DNA of 64,000 nucleotides, from assembly GCA_964606405.1 (NCBI GenBank), contig CAZSGH010000011.1, positions 1 through 64,000 of the forward strand. The letters run 5' to 3'. Below the pieces are notes generated by a model that worked only from the letters and a program-made list of their open reading frames with translations, ran no database searches and was not told the origin of the DNA. The position numbers and the translations under genes were made by a program. Source of the DNA: GCA-002282575 sp964606405 (GTDB lineage: Bacteria > Pseudomonadota > Gammaproteobacteria > Thiomicrospirales > Thiomicrospiraceae). This document shows, in pieces, positions 17,532 through 25,481 of the stretch. Position 1 is the stretch's first letter. Each line of letters opens with the position of its first letter.

Positions 17532-17678
17532 GGGCACCTCTAAAAAACCTCAAGAGTAGGGGGTTCTGGGGGAAAGGGTTAAAGAGTAGTCTGTAAGTGC
17601 TTGAACAACTTCCTTTCACCAGCTAGAAAATAAACTTTGGGACGCTAAAAAAAGCGTAGCGCAGTTTTTAGAAGTTCC
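17532..17678 (-). repeat. 150-bp intergenic element, copy between flgA and cheV
   Basis: Terminal arms GGGCACCTCTAAAAAA and AGTTTTTAGAAGTTCC bound the unit. The internal stem reads GGGGGAAAGGGTT with the partner AACTTCCTTTC. The hairpin end faces cheV. The flgA-side end carries the flgA ribosome-binding site. Confidence 0.75.
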
Positions 17679-17682
17679 TTAT

Positions 17683-17709
17683 TTAAGATTTACCCCAAAA
17701 TGCCGCAAT
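17683..17709 (+). promoter_or_regulatory. Possible sigma28-type promoter before cheV
   Basis: TTAAGATT, then 11 bases, then GCCGCAAT. It matches six of eight -35 positions and GCCG of the -10, and lies 35 bases before the cheV ATG. Weaker than the flgM and flagellin promoters. Confidence 0.4.
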
Positions 17710-17744
17710 GTTTGTCATTGTAGCGAAAAAATGGATTGTATATT

Positions 17745-18698
17745 ATGTCAAATCTGCTTAAAAATATTGATCGACGTACAAAGCTCGTCGGCATGAACCG
17801 CATGGAGTTGTTGCTGTTTACCTTGCATGATGAGCAGCTCTTTGGCATTAACGTCTTTAAAGTACGAGAAGTGATTCGTACGCCGCATATTTCTCCCGTA
17901 CCTAAAGCTGATCCTCGTGTTATTGGGATTTCTGATATTCGTGGCACAACGATGCCGATGATTGATTTACCTTTGGCGTTAGATATGGAACCCTTGTCTA
18001 AGGTGCCTGGCACCTTAACGATTGTGACAGAGTTTAATAGCTCCATTCAAGGCTTCTTAGTCGGGTCTGTTGATCGCATTGTGCATTTGCGTTGGGAAGA
18101 TATTTTGCCGCCACCTGAAACGCTCATGAATGTAAACTATCTGACAGGAATAACCAAGGTTGGCAATGCCTTAGTCGAAATTGTTGACGTTGAGCGTGTA
18201 TTGCAAGAAGTAGCAGGGCGCAGTAGTGCCGATGTATCCGATGAGGTTGGGCGTGTTGGTATGGATATTACCCAAGGTCGCGATTTCTTGGTCATTGGTG
18301 CTGATGATTCTGTCGTTGCTCGCACAAAGTTAAAAGCTGTTTTGGATAAAATCGGTGTTCGATCGATGATTTTCAATAATGGACGCTTTGCATTAGAAGC
18401 CTTGCAAAAGATGGCGGATGCAGCAGATAAAGGTGATGCCTTAGCTGTTTCTAAGCAAGTGCTGATGGTGGTTTCTGATATTGAAATGCCCGAAATGGAT
18501 GGCTATACCTTAACGAGTAATATCCGTAAAGATCCGCGCTTAAAAGACTTATTTGTTATTTTGAACTCATCCTTGTCGGGTGGGTTTAACGACACCTTAA
18601 CGCAAAAAGTCGGTGCCAATTTGTTCTTATCGAAATGGCATACCGATGAATTGGCAAAAGTGGTTATTGAGCGGATTAAAGCGCTTGATGCCAGATAA
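17745..18698 (+). CDS. cheV: Chemotaxis coupling protein CheV (CheW-REC fusion)
   Basis: Protein of 317 residues joining a CheW-like domain (about 17-160) to a response-regulator domain (about 180-315). The CheW part has LFTLHDEQLFGINVFKVREV and the VPKADPRVIGISDIRG strand. The receiver has the acidic pair D187/D188, the phospho-acceptor D245 in VSDIEMPEMDGY, and a K near the end (FLSKWH). It couples chemoreceptors to CheA and adapts by phosphorylation. The ATG at 17745 is used; a TTG three codons earlier is less likely. In many gammaproteobacteria cheR follows cheV before flgB; it does not here. Confidence 0.95.
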   Translation: MSNLLKNIDRRTKLVGMNRMELLLFTLHDEQLFGINVFKVREVIRTPHISPVPKADPRVIGISDIRGTTMPMIDLPLALDMEPLSKVPGTLTIVTEFNSSIQGFLVGSVDRIVHLRWEDILPPPETLMNVNYLTGITKVGNALVEIVDVERVLQEVAGRSSADVSDEVGRVGMDITQGRDFLVIGADDSVVARTKLKAVLDKIGVRSMIFNNGRFALEALQKMADAADKGDALAVSKQVLMVVSDIEMPEMDGYTLTSNIRKDPRLKDLFVILNSSLSGGFNDTLTQKVGANLFLSKWHTDELAKVVIERIKALDAR

Positions 18699-18849
18699 GG
18701 GAAGCCTATAAAAACCTCGCTATGCTTGTTTTTATAGGTTTCCAATTTTGTTTTTTAGCTGAAGGAAGGGGGTAATCAATGGGGTGCATGTTATTTTCCG
18801 TTCCCCTTCCTCCAGACCTCCTACCCATTGGGTTTTTAGAGCTGCCCTT
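18699..18849 (+). repeat. 150-bp intergenic element, copy between cheV and flgT
   Basis: Begins directly after the cheV stop. The left hairpin has arms GCCTATAAAAAC and GTTTTTATAGGTTTCC. Compared with the usual CCTCTAAAAAC arm, both sides have changed so that pairing is kept. The inner stem is GGAAGGGGG with CCCCTTCC, and the right end is GGGTTTTTAGAGCTGCCC. A false 26-codon extension of flgT reads through it. Confidence 0.85.
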
Positions 18850-18861
18850 AAGGTATTTGCG

Positions 18862-20043
18862 ATGAGCTTTTCTTATTTGATAGGTCTGTTCGCCCTGACG
18901 GCAAGTTTTGCCGTGGTGGCGCAGGATAACTGTTTAGAAGTAGATGGTATCGCCGTTATTGAGAATGGTGACGTTGCTTTTGCGCGTCAGATGGCTATTC
19001 GTGATGCCTTGGCGCAGGCGGCCTTGTCCTCTCAGGTTCAGGTCACTGCTCAGTCAGAAACAAAGAACTTTGCGTTAACGCGTCAGACGGCACAATTTGC
19101 CGCCCAGCAGCGCGTTACCAGTATGAAGGTCGAACATGAAGAGCGCGAAGGCAATAGTTTGCGCGTTCGTGTGTCTGCGTGTTTATCCGAATCCGCTAAA
19201 ACCTGTCCTAATTACATCGCTCGGTACGCACCACGTGTGGCGGTAGCCAGTGTTGCAGTGCAAGATGTTTATTCGGCAAAAGATATTGTCGATCTAGAAG
19301 CGGGTTATCAGGGCGAGTTATTCAATCGTTTGTGGACATCGGGGCAGCGCAATATTGAACAGTTGAATACTGCGGCAGACTTGTATCCTGGTCGACCGAT
19401 AGCTCCGAGTTTGTCTCCTGCTATATTGCAGCCAATTGCGGATAAAACCTTAGCGCAGTTTTTAGTGTTAACGGTTGTGCGCTCCTTAGATTGGGATGTG
19501 GAGCAGTCTCGTTTGGCGAAAGAAGTGCGCCAGTATTTTCGTTACGAAAAAGAGCCGAGTAAACGGACTGTGAGTGTTGAATGGTTCATTGTTGATTTAA
19601 ATCAACGACGACTGTTTGCGCAAGGAGAGGCGTTTCGAACCATTCAAGAAACTGATGTTCGTGTTGGGCGAGATAAACCTTTCGGTAGTCGTCAGTTTTT
19701 TACCACGCCAACGGGGCAGTCGTTTGATTATGTGATTGGTGAGCAGGTTAAATCGGTCGTAGATAAATTGGCATGTGAGCCGATTGCCGTACCGATTGCC
19801 GAAATCGATAAAGAAAAAATCATTGTTCCAATTGGTATCGATTCAGGTGTGCAACAGGGTGATGTGCTGGCTATTTATAGTAAGACAACACGTCCTTATC
19901 GGATCGGTAATATTGATTTGGGTGAGGATTTAGAACCAACTGCATTTTTACGGGTACAGAAGGTGTTGCCACAGTTTATTGTTGGCTCGTTCGAGGGTAA
20001 GAAGGGGTTGGTTCAGGCAGGTGATTTGGTCAAATCCTGGTAA
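18862..20043 (+). CDS. flgT: Flagellar H-ring protein FlgT
   Basis: Exported protein of 393 residues with a signal peptide (MSFSYLIGLFALTASFAVVA, then QDNC). The N-terminal part reads VDGIAVIENGDVAFARQMAI and RDALAQAAL, typical of the FlgT N-domain. The C-terminal part has a small beta-barrel-like segment (VQQGDVLAIYS to LVQAGDLVKSW), as in FlgT-C. FlgT forms the H ring around the L and P rings in Vibrio-type polar flagella and helps stator assembly. The ATG at 18862 is chosen with TTAAGG upstream; the in-frame upstream ATG at 18784 lies in a repeat and gives no signal peptide. Confidence 0.75.
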   Translation: MSFSYLIGLFALTASFAVVAQDNCLEVDGIAVIENGDVAFARQMAIRDALAQAALSSQVQVTAQSETKNFALTRQTAQFAAQQRVTSMKVEHEEREGNSLRVRVSACLSESAKTCPNYIARYAPRVAVASVAVQDVYSAKDIVDLEAGYQGELFNRLWTSGQRNIEQLNTAADLYPGRPIAPSLSPAILQPIADKTLAQFLVLTVVRSLDWDVEQSRLAKEVRQYFRYEKEPSKRTVSVEWFIVDLNQRRLFAQGEAFRTIQETDVRVGRDKPFGSRQFFTTPTGQSFDYVIGEQVKSVVDKLACEPIAVPIAEIDKEKIIVPIGIDSGVQQGDVLAIYSKTTRPYRIGNIDLGEDLEPTAFLRVQKVLPQFIVGSFEGKKGLVQAGDLVKSW

Positions 20044-20061
20044 AACTGGCTGCAAGATGCG

Positions 20062-20134
20062 CTTGCGTTGTTGCTGCGGTGCTCGAACTTCGTCATGTAC
20101 CGATGTACATTCCTCGTTCTGTGCGCCTAGCAAT
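20062..20134 (+). repeat. GTAC-palindrome repeat, copy 1
   Basis: Shares with 26991-27072 the core TTGCGTTGTTGCTGCGGTGC, then CGTCATGTAC-N-GATGTACATTCCT, then CTGTGCGC and CTAGCAATC. The centre ATGTAC-N-GATGTACAT is palindromic. Function unknown. Confidence 0.75.
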
Positions 20135-20164
20135 CATCATCTTTCGCTGTGTTTTAATAGTAGT

Positions 20165-20315
20165 GGGAGCCTCTATATAACCTAAGTGGGTTAGGGGTCT
20201 GGGGGAAGGGATGCAGCAATAGTGCATGTAACTGATTGATTTCAGCCCTTCCACCAGAGGAAAAATAATTTAGGGACGCTAAAAATGCCACGAAGTGGGG
20301 TTTTTAGAGGTTCCC
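20165..20315 (-). repeat. 150-bp intergenic element, copy before flgB
   Basis: Ends GGGAGCCTCTATATAACC and GGGGTTTTTAGAGGTTCCC. The inner stem GGGGGAAGGG pairs with CCCTTCC. The orientation is opposite to the copy before flgT. Confidence 0.75.
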
Positions 20316-20371
20316 TAGTGCTGACATCTTACGTTCGCACTGAGCTTGTCGCAGTGTTGTTGCTCGAACTT

Positions 20372-20436
20372 CGTCATCCTCGCGTATGCGGGGATCCATA
20401 AAGTAAGTAGATTCCCGCTTTCGCGGGAATGACGGG
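20372..20436. repeat. dRS3-like repeat pair
   Basis: GTCATCCTCGCGTATGCGGG at the left and ATTCCCGCTTTCGCGGGAAT-GAC at the right, followed by GGGTTTTTTT. The hairpin plus T run could stop transcription before the flgB promoter. Confidence 0.8.
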
Positions 20437-20524
20437 TTTTTTTAGACGCTTACATAGGCAATAATTGCCGTTTTTATCTTTTTTTTGCCGCCATCGGCAT
20501 GTCTTTTGTTTTCTTTAGGGTGAT

Positions 20525-20541
20525 TTGGCATTTAATTTGCT
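20525..20541 (+). promoter_or_regulatory. Sigma54-type promoter before flgB
   Basis: TTGGCATTTAATTTGCT has GG and GC separated by ten bases, as in the -24/-12 consensus TTGGCACG-N4-TTGCW. It is 38 bases before the flgB ATG and fits middle-class flagellar control by an RpoN/FleQ-type activator. Confidence 0.7.
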
Positions 20542-20579
20542 ATTTGTTTTCCATGGTTAATACGGTGGGGGATAAAACA

Positions 20580-20993
20580 ATGGCTTCTCGATTCGATTCT
20601 GTTTTAGGTATTCATGCGAATGCCTTGCCAATTCGTGAATTACGTGCAAAAACATTAGCCAGTAATTTAGCGAACGCTGATACCCCTAACTTTAAAGCAC
20701 AAGATATTGATTTCAAATCAGCTTTACTAAAGATTCGTGGCGATAAAGATGATTTGCCGAGTCCTTCAATGAAGCTAACAAACAGTGGGCATATCGCTGG
20801 TTTTGATTCGGGTATTAGTACCAGTGATTATTTGCGCTTTCGTAACCCAACACAACCATCGCTAGATGGTAACACGGTCGAAACGCATATTGAGAAAGCC
20901 AAGTTTATGGAAAATGGCATTCAGCATTCTGTGACCTTACAGTTTTTAGATGACAAAATTAAAGGCATTAAAGATGCCTTAACCAGCCGATAA
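20580..20993 (+). CDS. flgB: Flagellar proximal rod protein FlgB
   Basis: Rod protein of 137 residues with the N-terminal motif LRAKTLASNLANADTPNFKA found in axial flagellar proteins, and the FlgB C-terminal helix (VTLQFLDDKIKGIKDALTSR). The ATG at 20580 is preferred because MASRFDSVLGIHANAL matches FlgB N-termini. The upstream in-frame ATG at 20499 would place the sigma54 promoter inside the gene. It heads the flgBC unit; flgC follows after 14 bases. Confidence 0.95.
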   Translation: MASRFDSVLGIHANALPIRELRAKTLASNLANADTPNFKAQDIDFKSALLKIRGDKDDLPSPSMKLTNSGHIAGFDSGISTSDYLRFRNPTQPSLDGNTVETHIEKAKFMENGIQHSVTLQFLDDKIKGIKDALTSR

Positions 20994-21007
20994 GAGGATT
21001 TTAGGTT

Positions 21008-21430
21008 ATGTTTGATATTTTAAGTATTGCAGGTTCTGGCATGAACGTACAAAACGTTCGCCTGAATGCCATTGCCTCGAACATGGCGAATGCCGATAGT
21101 ATCAGCTCGAACGCTAAAGACACCTATCGTGCGAAGATTCCTAAGTTCGAAACCATTATGGCAGAGATTGGGTCACCGCCCGGCAGTATTCCTGCAGGTG
21201 GTGTACGAGTTAAAGAAATCGTTCAAAATCAAGAGGCGCTAAAAGCCGAATACAACCCCAATCATCCGATGGCAAATGAGGAAGGCTATATTTACCGTCC
21301 GAATGTGGATACCGTTGAAGAAATGGCAAACATGCTTTCTGCATCGCGTAGTTACGAAATGAATATCGAAGTGATTACCACTTCAAAACAATTGTTGCTC
21401 AGAACCATTCAATTGGGTTCAGGAAACTAA
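21008..21430 (+). CDS. flgC: Flagellar proximal rod protein FlgC
   Basis: Rod protein of 140 residues. It has the axial N-terminal motif (MNVQNVRLNAIASNMANADS) and the C-terminal VDTVEEMANMLSASRSYEMN followed by ITTSKQLLLRTIQLG, both standard for FlgC. A 150-bp element begins just after the stop and separates it from flgD. Confidence 0.97.
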   Translation: MFDILSIAGSGMNVQNVRLNAIASNMANADSISSNAKDTYRAKIPKFETIMAEIGSPPGSIPAGGVRVKEIVQNQEALKAEYNPNHPMANEEGYIYRPNVDTVEEMANMLSASRSYEMNIEVITTSKQLLLRTIQLGSGN

Positions 21431-21431
21431 T

Positions 21432-21582
21432 AGCACTTCTAAAAAACCAATGGGTAGGAGCGCTGAAGGAATGGGGTGTTGAAAAATTGCACCTAACCCA
21501 TTCATTAAATTCTTTCCTTCAGCCAAAAAAACAAACTTGGAAATTCTAAAGATAATCGAAGCGAGGTTTTTAGAGATTTCCT
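21432..21582 (-). repeat. 150-bp intergenic element, copy between flgC and flgD
   Basis: Right-hand hairpin arms are CTAAAGATAATCGAAGCGAGG and TTTTTAGAGATTTCC. The left end is GCACTTCTAAAAAACC. The inner stem has GGAATGGGGTG with TTCTTTCC. It splits what is usually a continuous flgBCDE operon. Confidence 0.75.
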
Positions 21583-21612
21583 AATATTTTCTCGTTAATG
21601 GAGTAAATTATC

Positions 21613-22290
21613 ATGGCAACAACCAGTAGCGTTACCAATGCAGGTCTTGATGCGCTTATGAATCCCAACGCGGCATCACGCGTTGCGCCGCAAAAAGCCT
21701 TGGGTCAGAACGACTTTTTAAAGTTATTAACCGTGCAGATGCAAAACCAAGATCCTACCAATCCTGTCGATAACACCAAAATGATTGCTGATATGGCGAA
21801 CTTCTCAAGTTTGCAGGCGATGCAAGACTTAAATAAAACGGTTGGTAGCATGAGCCAAATGTTAAAAATGACGCAAGCCATGCAAGCGAGTAGCTTAGTT
21901 GGGCATGATGTGGTGATTCCGGGATCTAAGATTAATTTGGTCAGTGGTTCAGAGCCTGTTGCGTTGGTTGATCTTGATCAACCATTAACAGATGTTCATG
22001 CGCAGATTCGAGATGCCAATGGTACGGTGGTCAAAGAGTACACGTGGGCGACATTGCCGAGTGGTCAAGGAGACTTACGTTGGGATGGAACGGATAATAA
22101 TGGTAATGCACTTGCTGTTGGTAAGTATACATTAAGTGCATGGGGAACAAATTCAGAGGGCGCAAGAAGTGAAGTTGGCACATTGGTTGCTACTAAAGTT
22201 TCTAGTGTAGGCTTGAGTACCGATGGCGCCATCTTGAATATGGCGGATGGTAGTCAATCAAGTCTCGATAATATTCAGCAAATCCGCTAA
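21613..22290 (+). CDS. flgD: Flagellar hook scaffolding protein FlgD
   Basis: Hook cap of 225 residues. The N-terminal conserved region reads LGQNDFLKLLTVQMQNQDPT and NPVDNTKMIADMANFSSLQA. A FlgD Ig/tudor region follows, with RDANGTVVKEYTWATLPSGQ and LRWDGTDNNGNALAVGKYTL. It directs polymerisation of FlgE. A ribosome-binding GGAG precedes the ATG; flgE follows after 15 bases. Confidence 0.96.
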   Translation: MATTSSVTNAGLDALMNPNAASRVAPQKALGQNDFLKLLTVQMQNQDPTNPVDNTKMIADMANFSSLQAMQDLNKTVGSMSQMLKMTQAMQASSLVGHDVVIPGSKINLVSGSEPVALVDLDQPLTDVHAQIRDANGTVVKEYTWATLPSGQGDLRWDGTDNNGNALAVGKYTLSAWGTNSEGARSEVGTLVATKVSSVGLSTDGAILNMADGSQSSLDNIQQIR

Positions 22291-22305
22291 TCGGAGGATC
22301 ATAAA

Positions 22306-24399
22306 ATGGCCGTTAACTTCTCTTTAACTGCATTGACAGGGATTAACTCAGCATCGACTGGGTTGGGTGTGATTTCGAATAACATTTCTAACGCGCAAAC
22401 AGTTGGTTTTAAATCAAGCCGTGCCGAGTTTGCGGATTTGTTTTATGGTTCTCAAAATAGCCCAGGTACAGGTTCTCGTACTCAAGTAGTGCATCAGAAC
22501 TTTTCACAGGGTGCGATTAATGATACGGGTAATGCGCTGGACTTGGCGGTCAGTGGCGAGGGCATGTTTATTTTGTCGGACGTAACAGGTCGCTATGATG
22601 CGGTTTATACGCGTAATGGTTCATTTAAGCTCGATAAAGATGGTTATGTTACTGACCAAGTGGGTAATAAGTTGCAGGGCTTTAGTAAAGACTCTTCGCT
22701 TTCTACACCATCTAGTAACGTATATAAGACTGTTTTAGAGCCAATGAATATTGGTAACTTGAACAAGGTTCCTAAGGCGACCTCTCAAACAACGTTCGAT
22801 TTAAACTTAAACGGTCAAGACCCTGTTACCTATACAACAACGTCAAATGGCGGTAAGCAAAGTTCGAGTGGTATTGCTTTTAATGCGAACAATTTAAAAG
22901 ATATGTCTTACAATGGTGCACCAAACTATTCAACCAGTAAGGTTATTTATGATAGTTTGGGCGGACAGCACCGTGCGACAGTTAACTATTATAAAGTGGC
23001 TGTTAATGCACCAGGTGCTTATCCAACGGCTAATGCTTCTGCTGGTAATAGTGTTACTTATACCAATGAAACAACAGACTGGTATGCGCAGTATGTGATG
23101 GAGGATTTTGATCCCGCAACGCAAACTTGGTACAAGTCTGGATCGGGACAAGATTCTGCAGCCAATGCAACGAGTAATCAAAGCGCTTATACCAACTTCC
23201 AAGCATTGGTAACGGGTGGCGCTACAGCATCTCAAGCAACAGCGGCGCAAAAGTCGGTATCTACTTTTGGCTTGCCAACGACTGCTACAGGAGCTGGTGA
23301 AAGTGCTTATAATCTAGTGATGGCTATTGGTGGTACTACAGCAGAAGCGAGCACAGCCAGAACCAATGCGACCGCAGCTTTTGGTGCGGGTGGTGCGGCA
23401 GGTCAGTTAGCCGCATACAATGCTGCAACGGCTGCAACAGCACAAACAACCTTTACTGATGCACAAGGAACAACGGCCTATACTGCCTATGCTGGTGCGA
23501 GCACATGGAGTCCTGATTCTTCGAGATTGGCTTCACTGTTCGTTGTCAATAATGCTGCGGGCACCCCTATTCAACCGACGACTGCAGCGGAAGCGGCACA
23601 GGCAGCGCGGGCTGCTGCTGTTGCAATGGGATTAAACTCATCGCAAGCATCGCAAGCTGCTCAGGCTGCACAGGTTGCCTTTGCGGCTGGTGCTGTTGCA
23701 CCAGCAACGACTGCGGCTGAAAGTGCCTTTAATGCGGCATTCGGTGTAACCGCTACGGGTAATGGCGTGGTGACATCTATTCCCGATGCAGTGGTTCAGG
23801 CTTATCGTTTCGATAGTACAGGTAAATTGCTTGATTTTAACAATAGTGGTGATTTCGCCATGATTTCTGGCAATACAACGCCTCCAACATCGGTTGTTGC
23901 ACCACAAAATTGGTATTTTGACGTGCCTAACTCATCAGGTACTGTGGGTGTGACAGAGGCGATGACCTTCGATGCTGATTTAACTAAGTTAACGCAATAT
24001 GCAGGTGCTTATAGTATCCGTGGTGTGACGCAAGACGGTTATGCAGCGGGCGATTTGGTTGGCGTTCAGGTCAATAAAGATGGTGCGATTGAAGCACGTT
24101 ACTCGAATGGTCGTTCGGATGTCGTGGCAAAACTAGCTTTGGCTAACTTTAGCGATCAGCAAGGTATGCAAAAGTTGGGTAGTCAGATGTGGGCAGAAAC
24201 TGCGGCTTCTGGTCCTCGTCAATTAGGTAATCCTCAGGCTTCAGGTTTTGGTGCCGTGCAAGCTGGGGCGTTGGAGTACTCTAACGTGGATGTAACGGGC
24301 GAGTTGGTTAATATGATCTTTATGCAAAAGATGTATCAAGCCAGCGCTCAGGTTATTTCTACCGATAAGACCTTAACACAAACTATTTTACAGTTGTAA
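22306..24399 (+). CDS. flgE: Flagellar hook protein FlgE, with large Ala/Thr-rich insertion
   Basis: Hook subunit of 697 residues, clearly longer than the 400-450 usual for FlgE. Conserved ends are present: FSLTALTGINSASTGLGVIS and NNISNAQTVGFKSSRAEFAD at the N-terminus, and SNVDVTGELVNMIFMQKMYQ, ASAQVISTDKTLTQTILQL at the C-terminus. The extra length lies at about residues 280-490. It is dominated by Ala, Thr and Gln (for example AAEAAQAARAAAVAMG and SQASQAAQAAQVAFAAGAV), in keeping with a surface-exposed, variable outer hook domain. The frame is open throughout. Confidence 0.93.
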   Translation: MAVNFSLTALTGINSASTGLGVISNNISNAQTVGFKSSRAEFADLFYGSQNSPGTGSRTQVVHQNFSQGAINDTGNALDLAVSGEGMFILSDVTGRYDAVYTRNGSFKLDKDGYVTDQVGNKLQGFSKDSSLSTPSSNVYKTVLEPMNIGNLNKVPKATSQTTFDLNLNGQDPVTYTTTSNGGKQSSSGIAFNANNLKDMSYNGAPNYSTSKVIYDSLGGQHRATVNYYKVAVNAPGAYPTANASAGNSVTYTNETTDWYAQYVMEDFDPATQTWYKSGSGQDSAANATSNQSAYTNFQALVTGGATASQATAAQKSVSTFGLPTTATGAGESAYNLVMAIGGTTAEASTARTNATAAFGAGGAAGQLAAYNAATAATAQTTFTDAQGTTAYTAYAGASTWSPDSSRLASLFVVNNAAGTPIQPTTAAEAAQAARAAAVAMGLNSSQASQAAQAAQVAFAAGAVAPATTAAESAFNAAFGVTATGNGVVTSIPDAVVQAYRFDSTGKLLDFNNSGDFAMISGNTTPPTSVVAPQNWYFDVPNSSGTVGVTEAMTFDADLTKLTQYAGAYSIRGVTQDGYAAGDLVGVQVNKDGAIEARYSNGRSDVVAKLALANFSDQQGMQKLGSQMWAETAASGPRQLGNPQASGFGAVQAGALEYSNVDVTGELVNMIFMQKMYQASAQVISTDKTLTQTILQL

Positions 24400-24413
24400 A
24401 TTCGTTTCTAAAA

Positions 24414-24484
24414 CGTCATTCCCGCGAAAGCGGGAATTTACTCAACTGGTTTTAACATGGATTCCCGCCTACGCGGGAATGACT
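24414..24484. repeat. dRS3-like repeat pair after flgE
   Basis: Two perfect 20-base palindromes, ATTCCCGCGAAAGCGGGAAT and ATTCCCGCCTACGCGGGAAT, flanked by GTC and GAC. Their position after the flgE stop suggests use as a transcript end. Confidence 0.85.
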
Positions 24485-24534
24485 GCAATAGAAAGTATAA
24501 GTCATTTTTTATTTGGTGTGGCTTTGTGTTTGTT

Positions 24535-24551
24535 TTGGCATAGTTAATGCT
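24535..24551 (+). promoter_or_regulatory. Sigma54-type promoter before flgF
   Basis: TTGGCATAGTTAATGCT has the GG-N10-GC spacing of -24/-12 promoters. It lies about 77 bases before the flgF ATG and after the dRS3-like pair. Confidence 0.65.
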
Positions 24552-24627
24552 TTATATCTGGTAAGGCAGTGATTGCCGCTTAGGCGGCAATGTTCGCCAC
24601 CCCATTACTAGAATAAGGAAGGTTTGT

Positions 24628-25371
24628 ATGGATAGAATGCTATACATTGCCATGAGTGGTGCTAAAGAAAGTTCGCTTGCTTTAGCTGCTAACTCGAACA
24701 ACTTGGCGAATGCCAACACCACAGGGTTTAAAGCTGACTTTAATCAGTTCAGAGCCATGCATGTAGCGGGTCCTGGGCATGATAGTCGTGCTTATGCATT
24801 GTCAGAACGTCCTGCAACCGACTTAAGTGCGGGGGCGATGAATTACACGGGGCGTGATTTAGATGTTGCGGTCAGTAATGATGATTGGCTGGTGGTGCAA
24901 ACCCCTAAAGGCGATGAAGGGTTGGTTAAAACAGCCAGCCTGCAAATTAAAGCTGATGGCTCTTTAACGGATATTGGTGGTCATCCGATTATGGGACAAG
25001 GTGGTCCCATTGTGATTCCCCCTGCTGAAAAAATTGAAGTTGGCACGGATGGTACCATTTCGATTGTTCCTTTGGGTCAACCTGCACAAAACTTAGAAAT
25101 CGTCGATCAAATTCGTATTGTTACCGCTAATGATTCATCCCCCAAGCAAATGGAAAAAGGTTTGGATGGATTCCTGCGTTCAAAAGCAGGGACGACAGTA
25201 TCTTTGGATGGGCGATTAATGAGTGGTGTATTAGAGTCGAGTAACGTAAACACGGTTCAGGCACTGGTCGATATGATTGCCTTACAGCGTAAATACGAAA
25301 TTCAAGTCAAAATGATGAACACCAGCAATAAGAACGAAGAAAAGAATAATTCGTTATTGTCGTTGCGTTAA
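24628..25371 (+). CDS. flgF: Flagellar proximal rod protein FlgF
   Basis: Rod protein of 247 residues. The N-terminus reads MDRMLYIAMSGAKESSLALA and NSNNLANANTTGFKADFNQF. The C-terminus reads LESSNVNTVQALVDMIALQR, KYEIQVKMMNT. Both are typical FlgF signatures. It starts the flgFGH group behind its own sigma54-type promoter. GGAAGG precedes the start codon. Confidence 0.96.
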   Translation: MDRMLYIAMSGAKESSLALAANSNNLANANTTGFKADFNQFRAMHVAGPGHDSRAYALSERPATDLSAGAMNYTGRDLDVAVSNDDWLVVQTPKGDEGLVKTASLQIKADGSLTDIGGHPIMGQGGPIVIPPAEKIEVGTDGTISIVPLGQPAQNLEIVDQIRIVTANDSSPKQMEKGLDGFLRSKAGTTVSLDGRLMSGVLESSNVNTVQALVDMIALQRKYEIQVKMMNTSNKNEEKNNSLLSLR

Positions 25372-25373
25372 GC

Positions 25374-25468
25374 GGTAGGGTAAAAATATGAACATAGCCT
25401 TAATAAATCATAATGTCGCTGAAATTGGCGACAAAACCGAATATCTTGATACTGCGTTACAGGAATAG
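25374..25468 (+). repeat. Partial duplication of the flgG start region with a 26-codon frame
   Basis: The 29 bases at 25374-25402 match the flgG ribosome-binding site and first codons (25468-25496) at 25 positions, sharing GGTAGGGTAA, ATGAACA and AGCCTTA. From the copied ATG (25388) a short frame runs to TAG (25466-25468) and encodes MNIALINHNVAEIGDKTEYL plus six residues. It may be a decayed duplication or a leader peptide; neither is shown. Confidence 0.5.
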
Positions 25469-25481
25469 GTAGGGTAAGCAA

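Larger units (their letters stand above)
20042..20579. other. Repeat-filled 538-bp gap between flgT and flgB
   Basis: No gene was found. The gap holds, in order, a GTAC-palindrome repeat (20062-20134), a 150-bp element (20165-20315), a partial copy of the GTAC repeat running into a dRS3-like pair (about 20330-20436), a T-rich stretch and a sigma54-type promoter for flgB. cheR, often found at this place, is absent. Confidence 0.8.

Noticed and set aside
18784..18861. N-terminal extension of FlgT beginning MHVIFRSPSSRPPTHWV
   Set aside because: It is translated from the right half of a 150-bp element and removes the signal peptide from the N-terminus; the ATG at 18862 gives a proper signal sequence.
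20499..20579. 27-codon extension of FlgB
   Set aside because: It contains the sigma54-type promoter and does not resemble FlgB; the ATG at 20580 matches the family start.
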